In this document: positions 1-5,511 of the stretch, one piece after another
Position numbering within the stretch: the first letter of the stretch is position 1
Layout of the letters: every line of letters begins with the position of its first letter
Assembly: GCA_905372345.1 (NCBI GenBank)
Contig: CAJPPE010000074.1
Span: 1 to 7,382, forward strand
DNA from: an uncultured Treponema sp.
GTDB lineage: Bacteria; Spirochaetota; Spirochaetia; Treponematales; Treponemataceae
DNA: 7,382 nucleotides
Reading direction: 5' to 3'
Notes under the pieces: model-generated
Seen by the model: only the letters and a program-made list of their open reading frames with translations
Database searches by the model: none
What the model was told of the DNA's origin: nothing
Position numbers and translations under genes: made by a program

Positions 1-341
1 CTATTTAATAATCCGTCGATTCCACCCTCAGAAGCAGGAATCTCATATTGTATACATCCGCAAACCACATGAATAATTGTAACAGTTAAAGTATCTTCAT
101 CAACTGCGTAAAAGATTGAATAATTACCTACACTAAAGAATCTTATCCCACGAGATAACCATGGTTCTTTTGGATATAGATGATACCTATACGGCATAAA
201 ATTTAAGTCTTGCATTGCTTCATAAAGACGCTTAAAAACGGCATCGGCATTAATTTTTGATTTTAAATTATTTAATATGTAAGAATAAATACTACTCAAA
301 TCTTCTTTTGCTTGATCTGAAATAACAACTTGATATTTCAT
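1..341 (-). CDS. RelE/ParE-family toxin of a type II toxin-antitoxin pair (3' end outside window)
   Basis: Reading from the ATG at 341 gives 113 residues with no stop before the window edge, so the gene is partial at its C-terminus. The start MKYQVVISDQAKEDL, a helical region to about residue 50, and the strand segment YSIFYAVDEDTLTVTIIHVV (about 74-93) match the layout of RelE/ParE toxins: an N-terminal strand, two helices, then a sheet. Members of this fold are either ribosome-dependent mRNA nucleases (RelE) or gyrase inhibitors (ParE); the sequence does not tell me which. The ATG overlaps the antitoxin stop by one base, and only a weak AAGG lies upstream, so translation probably depends on the antitoxin gene. 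After residue 93 the usual basic GRRD-like ending is absent. It reads VVCGCIQYE and continues at least 14 more residues, making the protein longer than the usual 85-105. Family is fairly sure; subtype and integrity are not. Confidence 0.8.
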   Translation of the reverse strand, partial: MKYQVVISDQAKEDLSSIYSYILNNLKSKINADAVFKRLYEAMQDLNFMPYRYHLYPKEPWLSRGIRFFSVGNYSIFYAVDEDTLTVTIIHVVCGCIQYEIPASEGGIDGLLN

Positions 342-577
342 TAAATAAACCTTGACTTTATTTCTTCAAAAGCATCGTTTAAAGGAGTTACATTTCCATT
401 AATCATATCGGTAAAACCTTTATTCATATTGGCTTCAAATTCTTCATCCGATTCTTTTAAAAGAGACATCTTTTCGTGTCCATATTGATACATTAAAAAC
501 TGCACATATTTGGAAATATCCTCCAAGTAAACATCCGGTAAGGTTTTTATCTGTTCAACAAGAGTTTCATACGACAT
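341..577 (-). CDS. Antitoxin partner of the downstream RelE/ParE toxin
   Basis: A 78-aa acidic small protein. Residues 3-32 (YETLVEQIKTLPDVYLEDIS and the following KYVQFLMYQ) resemble the helical N-terminal module seen in several antitoxin families, with an LP.xYLE pattern. A linker rich in Glu and Ser follows (about 40-50). The C-terminal part, with GNVTPLNDAFEEIKSRF at about 61-77, matches the usual toxin-binding tail of RelE/ParE partners (G.VTPL..AF.EI). I chose the ATG at 577 because a GGAGG lies 5 bases upstream. A TTG five codons earlier (592) is in frame, but that extension would span the ribosome site itself. The gene stops at 343-341, where TAATG joins it to the toxin start. By family precedent it neutralises the toxin and probably represses its own promoter. 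The pairing and gene order make the role likely; I cannot name the exact family. Confidence 0.8.
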   Translation of the reverse strand: MSYETLVEQIKTLPDVYLEDISKYVQFLMYQYGHEKMSLLKESDEEFEANMNKGFTDMINGNVTPLNDAFEEIKSRFI

Positions 578-582
578 AGATT

Positions 583-587
583 CCTCC
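583..587 (-). promoter_or_regulatory. Ribosome binding site that sets the antitoxin start
   Basis: GGAGG on the minus strand, 5 bases before the ATG at 577. It lies inside the longer open frame that begins at TTG 592, so it argues for the ATG start. Confidence 0.8.
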
Positions 588-610
588 GTCAATATAAACT
601 AACTATGATT

Positions 611-639
611 ATTTTATCGCAAATATCCGTTTTTTTCAA
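611..639 (-). promoter_or_regulatory. Sigma-70-type promoter of the toxin-antitoxin operon
   Basis: On the minus strand there is TTGAAA (639-634), a 17-base spacer, and TAAAAT (616-611). Each box is one mismatch from consensus and the spacing is ideal. Transcription would start near 604, giving a leader of about 27 bases that carries the GGAGG. This gives the pair a promoter separate from the SanA-like gene, although read-through from that gene is also possible because I see no clear terminator between them. Confidence 0.75.
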
Positions 640-651
640 GTTCATTTTTTA

Positions 652-677
652 GCTTTATTTTTACGCTTTATTTTTAA
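652..677. repeat. Two tandem copies of a 13-bp unit
   Basis: On the plus strand GCTTTATTTTTAC (652-664) is followed directly by GCTTTATTTTTAA (665-677), identical in 12 of 13 positions. The second copy covers the stop codon of the SanA-like gene (676-674). The repeat sits just upstream of the toxin-antitoxin promoter. It may be only slippage in AT-rich DNA. Confidence 0.6.
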
Positions 678-1354
678 AAATCCCATGAGTCTTTTGCATT
701 TCCCGTTATAGGTATCTTCTTACCGAGGAATGTAGGCTTCACATTGAACATTACCAAAAAGAAAGTTTTTACCCTTGCCAAGGCTTCTCTTATTTCCCAG
801 CTTATACGGGTTTCCCTGCTGTACCTTAAAACCTCAGGAGCTTCATAGGCTATGACATCGAGGCCTAATTTTCTTCCTATGTAAACGGCTCTTGCGGTAT
901 GGAAGGCCTGTGTTACCACAACGGCATCTTCAATACAAAAGATTTCCCGGGCACGGTACATTGTTTCGTAGGTAGAAAAACCTGCATGATCCATAAAGAT
1001 TAGGTTCTCATCAGTTCCGTAAATATCCTGCATAAAAATACGCATTCTGTTTACCTCATCATAACCCTTTCTTCCGTGGTCGCCTGAAATCAAAACTCTT
1101 TCAGCTTTTTTGTTTTTTAAACAATTTACGGCAGCTTCGATCCTATCCCTCACAACATGCGAAACCGTGTTTTTATAAACTTTAGCTCCGGGGACAATCA
1201 CAACATGTTTTTCCGGCAAGGCGGAAATGTTTTTATAAATATAAGGTTTTGAATAGCTAAGCATGTAGATGTTTATACTTACAATTCCTATTAGAATTAA
1301 AGCAAAGAGAAAAATAATGCATAAGGTTATTTTTTTTATGTATTTGGATTTCAT
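674..1354 (-). CDS. SanA/YdcF-like (DUF218) single-pass membrane protein
   Basis: A 226-aa protein. Residues 1-8 are basic (MKSKYIKK), and about 9-31 form one hydrophobic segment, so the N-terminus should be cytoplasmic and the rest outside the inner membrane. The DUF218 fold follows: strand VVIVPGAKVY (51-60) with the Gly-Ala turn, RDRIEAAVNCL (69-79), VLISGDHG (87-94), YDEV (98-101), D122 with STYET (127-131), then VVVTQAFHTARAVYI (145-159). The ending, ARVKTFF then KPTFLGKKIPI (207-217), is very like SanA and its relatives. E. coli SanA and ElyC/YdcF relatives affect envelope integrity and vancomycin sensitivity; the biochemical activity is not settled. I chose the ATG at 1354. The frame is open back to an ATG at 1402, but that stretch contains the -10 box and lies upstream of the expected transcript. 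AGGAG stands 11 bases before the chosen ATG, a rather long gap. Confidence 0.85.
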   Translation of the reverse strand: MKSKYIKKITLCIIFLFALILIGIVSINIYMLSYSKPYIYKNISALPEKHVVIVPGAKVYKNTVSHVVRDRIEAAVNCLKNKKAERVLISGDHGRKGYDEVNRMRIFMQDIYGTDENLIFMDHAGFSTYETMYRAREIFCIEDAVVVTQAFHTARAVYIGRKLGLDVIAYEAPEVLRYSRETRISWEIREALARVKTFFLVMFNVKPTFLGKKIPITGNAKDSWDF

Positions 1355-1378
1355 GTAAATGGGAGCTCCTACACTTAT

Positions 1379-1407
1379 ATTATACCATAAAAAACCGAAC
1401 ATGTGTA
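1379..1407 (-). promoter_or_regulatory. Extended -10 promoter of the SanA-like gene
   Basis: Minus strand: TACACA (1407-1402, 4 of 6 matches to TTGACA), a 17-base spacer, then a perfect TATAAT (1384-1379) preceded by TGG, giving an extended -10. The expected transcript start near 1372 is only about 18 bases before the ATG at 1354, so the AGGAG at 1370-1366 lies almost at the 5' end of the mRNA. Confidence 0.75.
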
Positions 1408-1452
1408 TGGATGCGGGGTTTAAAACACCATCAATCCTTATTATTCTTTCCC

Positions 1453-1481
1453 TTGTACAATCCGTAAAAACGTGTTACAAT
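1453..1481 (+). promoter_or_regulatory. Probable promoter of the helicase gene
   Basis: Plus strand: TTGTAC (1453-1458), a 17-base spacer, then TACAAT (1476-1481, 5 of 6 matches to TATAAT). The -35 keeps the important TTG but is otherwise weak. The expected start near 1488 gives a leader of about 44 bases containing a hairpin. It diverges from the SanA-like promoter, with about 45 bp between the two -35 boxes. Confidence 0.6.
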
Positions 1482-1492
1482 GCAAAACCTTA

Positions 1493-1520
1493 TTATAAGC
1501 CCAGAGGCTTTAATTTTTTT
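1493..1520 (+). terminator. Terminator-like hairpin with U tract in the helicase leader
   Basis: Stem AAGCC (1497-1501), loop CAGA, then GGCTT (1506-1510). It is extended by TTA/TAA (1493-1495 with 1511-1513) across a single bulged T1496, and seven T's follow (1514-1520). This is the form of an intrinsic terminator, but it sits between the promoter and the GGAGG at 1521-1525 of the helicase gene, with no recognisable plus-strand gene before it. It could be an attenuator, a barrier to upstream read-through, or a leader structure that tunes translation. The hairpin is visible; its function is inferred. Confidence 0.45.
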
Positions 1521-1525
1521 GGAGG
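1521..1525 (+). promoter_or_regulatory. Ribosome binding site supporting the TTG start of the helicase
   Basis: GGAGG lies 6 bases before the TTG at 1532. The first in-frame ATG is about 70 codons further in, beyond the Walker A motif, so the TTG must be the start. Confidence 0.8.
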
Positions 1526-1531
1526 ATTGTT

Positions 1532-3769
1532 TTGGCTCAACCGGATTATTTGAACATTCTTAATGAAGAGCAGCTTGCGGCTGTTAAGCATCAGGGTTCT
1601 CCTCTTTTGATTCTTGCGGGAGCGGGCTCAGGAAAGACCCGGGTTATTACTACCAAGATTGCATACCTTATTGGCGAACATAATATCGAGCCTGAACGCA
1701 TCCTCGCCGTAACTTTTACAAACAAGGCTGCCAAAGAAATGTCCGAAAGAGCATCTTATCTGGATAAAAGAGCAGAGCGGGCTATGATCCGAACCTTTCA
1801 TTCATTTGGAGCATGGATTTTACGCATGTATGCGGAATGGGCAGGGCTTTCACATAATTTTACAATCTATGATGATGACGACGCTCTTTCCCTTTTAACC
1901 CAAGCCTCTCCCGCCCTTACAAAAAATGCAGCCCGCGGTATCATAAAAAAAATTTCGCGTGCAAAGGATTATTGCCTTCTCCCCGATGATCCGCTTTTGC
2001 AAGAGGTTGATCCTAATCCCGAGTTTGCAAAAATCTATTCCGAATATCAAAAAAGATTAAAAGAAACCGGAAATGTAGACTTCGGGGATCTTATCATGAT
2101 TCCTGTTATGCTATTAAAAGAAAATCCGCAAATCAGGGCATCTCTTCAAAACCGGTTTTCCGTAATAATGGTCGATGAATATCAGGACTCGAACATAGCC
2201 CAATTTGAATTCTTAAAAGTCCTCACAGGAGAAAATACCTATATCTGTGTTGTAGGAGATGATGACCAATCGATCTACCGTTTCCGCGGTGCCGAAGTTC
2301 AAAACATATTAACATTTGCCGACACTTTTAAAAACACGAAAATAATAAGGCTCGAAAAAAATTACCGATCATATTCGGAAATTCTTGCAGTTGCAGATTC
2401 CGTCGTAAAAAAGAATACGGGCCGTCTCGGTAAAACCCTTGTGGCCGAAAGAGGAAAGGGACAAAAGCCTCATATTTATTTTTTGCCTAATCAGGAAACC
2501 GAGGCGGAACTTTGTGCCCGCCTTATATCGCAAGAAGTCGAAAACGGAGGAGCATATTCCGACTGGGCTGTCTTGTACAGGACTAACGCCCAATCTTTAA
2601 ATTTTGAAACGGATTTTTTACACAAAAAAATTCCCTATCAGGTCATAGGTACCTTAAAATTTTATGAACGGGAAGAAATAAAGGATGCGCTTGCCGTTCT
2701 TGCCCTTATCTCAAACGGAAGGGACGAGGTTGCTTTAAGGCGTATCATAAATAAACCTGCACGAGGTGTAGGAGAAATTACTCAAAAAAAATTAATCGAT
2801 CTTTCTCGGGAACTTATGTTTTCTCAAAAAAGCGATGAGCTCATGTTGGAGTCCAAGGACGATTATATCTCGGCCATGTCTGCCCTCATTAATTCAGTCT
2901 CCCTCACAAAAAAAGCAAAAGAAGGCTTAAAGAATTTTTTAAACACAATAAAAGAATTACGCAGTATAATAGAAGCCGGAGACATCTTTTTTAAAAAAGA
3001 AGAACCAAAGGGCGAAGGCTTGGCTCCTTTTATCTATGAGGTTTTAAAACAATCGGGCTTTGCCGAATATTACGAATCGGTAGACTCGGCTTCCGGCACT
3101 CAAAAGACGGCAAACTTAAATGAGCTTGCAAACACCGCCTCGCTTTACGATTTTTCGGTAAAGGGTTTGAGCGAATTTTTAGAACACATCGAATTGGATA
3201 GAAGCCTTGCCGGCTCCGAAGAAAAAAAAGATTCCGTAAACCTCATCACCATTCATAACACGAAGGGCTTGGAATTTAAAAACGTAATTATCACGGGCCT
3301 TGAAACGGGAGTCTTTCCCCGCGACAACGGAAACTTTGATGAGCTTGAAGAAGAAAGAAGACTTATGTATGTAGCCTGCACCCGTGCAAAGGATGCTCTC
3401 TACATGACAAGCTGTGCTTCCCGCCGACTTTACGGCAGCCTAAGCTTTACCCAGCCAAGCCGCTTTATCTTCGAAATAGATCAAGGCCTTGTAAACATAT
3501 CGGAGTCTTCATCTTCTTATTCTACTTTTTCAGGAAGTTTCGGGAAACAAATACCTGCCGACTTTAGCACAAAAAAAGAAGAGCATCCCCTCCTTTCCAA
3601 ATGGAAGAAGGGAGAAAAAATTTATCATGACGATTACGGCTACGGGGCAATAATTAAGGCCGATGCTTCAAGCGGAGAACTTGTAGTAAACATCCAATTT
3701 GAAACCGGCCTTATAAAACGCTTTATGCCTGAATATCAGGCAAACGATATGACAATAATAAAAGACTGA
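1532..3769 (+). CDS. pcrA: UvrD/PcrA-type superfamily 1A DNA helicase
   Basis: A complete 745-aa ATP-dependent 3'-5' DNA helicase of the UvrD/PcrA/Rep family. The motifs appear in order: Q motif LNEEQLAAV (10-18), Walker A AGAGSGKT (29-36), Ia VTFTNKAAKEM (60-70), Ib TFHSFG (88-93), II/Walker B VDEYQDS (214-220), III GDDDQSIYRFRGA (242-254), IV LEKNYRS (274-280), V IHNTKGLEF (574-582) and VI EEERRLMYVACTRAK (606-620). The 2B region holds PARGVGEITQKKL (409-421). The C-terminal segment 690-743 (WKKGEKIYHDDYGYGAII onward) matches the PcrA/UvrD Tudor-like tail that binds RNA polymerase in known members. This and the length (family usually 720-780) favour PcrA/UvrD over Rep. No key residue is missing. 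It should act in the cytoplasm in nucleotide excision and mismatch repair and in clearing stalled complexes. Translation starts at TTG 1532, decided by GGAGG. It stands alone and converges on the ABC operon, 2 bases away. Confidence 0.93.
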   Translation: MAQPDYLNILNEEQLAAVKHQGSPLLILAGAGSGKTRVITTKIAYLIGEHNIEPERILAVTFTNKAAKEMSERASYLDKRAERAMIRTFHSFGAWILRMYAEWAGLSHNFTIYDDDDALSLLTQASPALTKNAARGIIKKISRAKDYCLLPDDPLLQEVDPNPEFAKIYSEYQKRLKETGNVDFGDLIMIPVMLLKENPQIRASLQNRFSVIMVDEYQDSNIAQFEFLKVLTGENTYICVVGDDDQSIYRFRGAEVQNILTFADTFKNTKIIRLEKNYRSYSEILAVADSVVKKNTGRLGKTLVAERGKGQKPHIYFLPNQETEAELCARLISQEVENGGAYSDWAVLYRTNAQSLNFETDFLHKKIPYQVIGTLKFYEREEIKDALAVLALISNGRDEVALRRIINKPARGVGEITQKKLIDLSRELMFSQKSDELMLESKDDYISAMSALINSVSLTKKAKEGLKNFLNTIKELRSIIEAGDIFFKKEEPKGEGLAPFIYEVLKQSGFAEYYESVDSASGTQKTANLNELANTASLYDFSVKGLSEFLEHIELDRSLAGSEEKKDSVNLITIHNTKGLEFKNVIITGLETGVFPRDNGNFDELEEERRLMYVACTRAKDALYMTSCASRRLYGSLSFTQPSRFIFEIDQGLVNISESSSSYSTFSGSFGKQIPADFSTKKEEHPLLSKWKKGEKIYHDDYGYGAIIKADASSGELVVNIQFETGLIKRFMPEYQANDMTIIKD

Positions 3770-3786
3770 TTTTACTTTTGCAGTCT
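3753..3786 (-). terminator. Intrinsic terminator of the ABC exporter operon at the convergent gene ends
   Basis: Minus strand: AGACTG (3786-3781), a 12-base loop, CAGTCT (3768-3763), then TTTATTATT. The 6-bp stem is modest but is followed by a U-rich run. The left arm lies in the last codons of the second ABC gene, and the right arm covers the end of the helicase gene. Read on the plus strand the same hairpin has no U tract after it, so it would serve the ABC operon mainly. Confidence 0.55.
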
Positions 3787-5511
3787 GTACCATTCGGCGT
3801 ATTTGGAATTTAGAGCAATAAGTTCTTCGTGAGTTCCCGATTCCAATAATTTGCCGTCATCGATTACATTTATTATATCGGCATTTTTTACTGTAGAAAG
3901 ACGGTGTGCGATTATAAGTGTGGTGCGTCCCTTCTTTAAAACTTCGATACCTGCATTTATAAATTTTTCGGTTTCGGTGTCAATGTTTGCCGTAGCCTCA
4001 TCTAAGATTAGAATTTTAGGATCCCTTACCATGGCACGGGCAAAACAGATAATCTGTCTCTCACCTTCCGAAAAGTTTTTTCCGTTTTCGCTCACTTCGG
4101 CATCCAAGCCTTTTTCCGACCGGCCTATAATGTTTATGCCGCCTACAGCCTTTAATGCTTTTTCGCAAGATTCCCTATTTATAAGAGGATCGTTTAAACT
4201 TATGTTGTCAAAAATCGTTCCGCTAAAAAGATAGGGTTCCTGCAAGACTACTGCAATTTTGGAACGCAGAGTTTTTAATTCAAGCGAGCGTATATCTTTC
4301 CCGTCAATTAAAACCTCACCGCCGGAATTTTCATAAAAACCTAAAATCAAATTCATAATCGTAGATTTTCCGCAGCCGGTTTTTCCGACAAAGGCTATGG
4401 TCATTCCGTCTTCTGCATTAAAATCAAGCCCTTTTAAAATTGGAATACCTTCTTTGTATTCAAATTGAGTGTTTGAAAATTTTATATCTCCTATGGGAGA
4501 ATGAGGAGTACCGTTTGTTCTTTCATGTTCAAAATTGATTATCTCCGAAACTCTTCCCGCCGCAACAAAAGCGTTTTTGTAAATATTTATCTGCATAAAT
4601 AATTTTAAAAAGACATCTGTTATTTCCTTGTTATAACTTATAGCGATTACAAGAGTACCGACAAGAAAATGAGCTCCCTGAAAATACAGATACCCGAACA
4701 CTCCCAAGAGGGCGGCGTAAATTAAGGTTCTAATTCCTGAAATAATATTCCAAGAAAAAAGCCCTGAAAGTAAAACTATTTTCCGTTTTGATGTATATAC
4801 CGGAAGATTAAATTTATCGAATTCTTTTTCTATTTTTTCCTCTGCACAAAAGGCTTGCACGCTTTCAATAGAATTAATACTTTCGTTAAAAAATCCGTTT
4901 AATTCTCCGATTGAACTCCTATAACCCCGTGTCGGCTTGTCGGCTTTTTTTAAATAATACCAAGCAAGAAAATAAATAATCGGCAGGTAGGCAAAACTCG
5001 CTCCAAAAAGATAGGGGCTCATAAATGCCAAACGGATATATAAAACTATGCACAACAAAACTACACTAAATACCTCGCCCAAAACCGAAAAGTATAAATC
5101 GCCTACTGCATTTATATCGGAAGAAAAACGGCTCATTATATTTCCCGAAGTCATTTCATCAAAATGTTTCATCTTTAAATTTAAAAGATGACCGGCCATA
5201 TCCATTTGAATATGCTCGCAGGCAGTATTTGCAATTTTTCTAAAAAGCAATGTTTTTACATACATCGATAAGAAAAATAAAAAAGCAGTACCCAAAAACA
5301 AAAGGGCGTGTTTAATTAAAAAATCTTTTAAATCCGGCATATTTACAAGGTCGGCATTTATAACGCTTGCCGTAATTGTAGGAAGATAGGCTGAAGATGC
5401 AATAAAAATTCCTACTGCAACAAAGGCTGCAAAAACATAAGTCTTGCAGTATTTTAGGTACGAAAGAAAAAATCTGTAATTTACTTTGAGTTTATCGGTC
5501 TTATCTTTCAT
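3772..5511 (-). CDS. ABC exporter half-transporter, subunit with intact Walker B Glu and degenerate signature
   Basis: A 579-aa fused membrane and ATPase subunit of the multidrug/lipid exporter class. Six hydrophobic segments lie at about 24-46, 66-88, 141-162, 165-187, 250-273 and 280-300. The ATPase domain (about 342-579) has A-loop Y352, Walker A GKTGCGKS (376-383), Q-loop Q424, signature FSEGE (480-484) in place of LSGGQ, Walker B LILDE (501-505) with the catalytic Glu505, and switch His536. The X-loop reads VSENG where Gly is usual. The start is the ATG at 5511, with GGAGGG 7 bases upstream inside the preceding gene. The open frame continues back to 5601, but that extension merely overlaps the upstream coding sequence and is unlike the family. 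It overlaps the upstream half-transporter by 11 bases, so the two are probably translationally coupled and form a heterodimer. Substrate unknown: drugs, lipids and peptides are all possible. Confidence 0.9.
   Translation of the reverse strand: MKDKTDKLKVNYRFFLSYLKYCKTYVFAAFVAVGIFIASSAYLPTITASVINADLVNMPDLKDFLIKHALLFLGTAFLFFLSMYVKTLLFRKIANTACEHIQMDMAGHLLNLKMKHFDEMTSGNIMSRFSSDINAVGDLYFSVLGEVFSVVLLCIVLYIRLAFMSPYLFGASFAYLPIIYFLAWYYLKKADKPTRGYRSSIGELNGFFNESINSIESVQAFCAEEKIEKEFDKFNLPVYTSKRKIVLLSGLFSWNIISGIRTLIYAALLGVFGYLYFQGAHFLVGTLVIAISYNKEITDVFLKLFMQINIYKNAFVAAGRVSEIINFEHERTNGTPHSPIGDIKFSNTQFEYKEGIPILKGLDFNAEDGMTIAFVGKTGCGKSTIMNLILGFYENSGGEVLIDGKDIRSLELKTLRSKIAVVLQEPYLFSGTIFDNISLNDPLINRESCEKALKAVGGINIIGRSEKGLDAEVSENGKNFSEGERQIICFARAMVRDPKILILDEATANIDTETEKFINAGIEVLKKGRTTLIIAHRLSTVKNADIINVIDDGKLLESGTHEELIALNSKYAEWYRLQK

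Noticed and set aside
1362..1369. GGAGCTCC palindrome over the SanA-like ribosome site
   Set aside because: The arms abut with no loop, so it cannot fold on itself; an 8-bp palindrome is common by chance.
1359..1553. 64-codon plus-strand open frame upstream of and overlapping the helicase start
   Set aside because: It crosses both divergent promoters and the leader hairpin, has no ribosome site, and its protein resembles nothing; it is chance frame in intergenic DNA.
2369..2593. Minus-strand open frame inside the helicase gene
   Set aside because: Fully covered by a conserved helicase coding region; no ribosome site or recognisable protein.
3851..4234. 127-codon plus-strand open frame opposite the ATPase domain of the second exporter gene
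   Set aside because: It is the antisense of conserved ATPase motifs; Ser/Phe-rich low-complexity product typical of a shadow frame. The similar frame at 5718-5996 opposite the first exporter's ATPase domain is the same effect.
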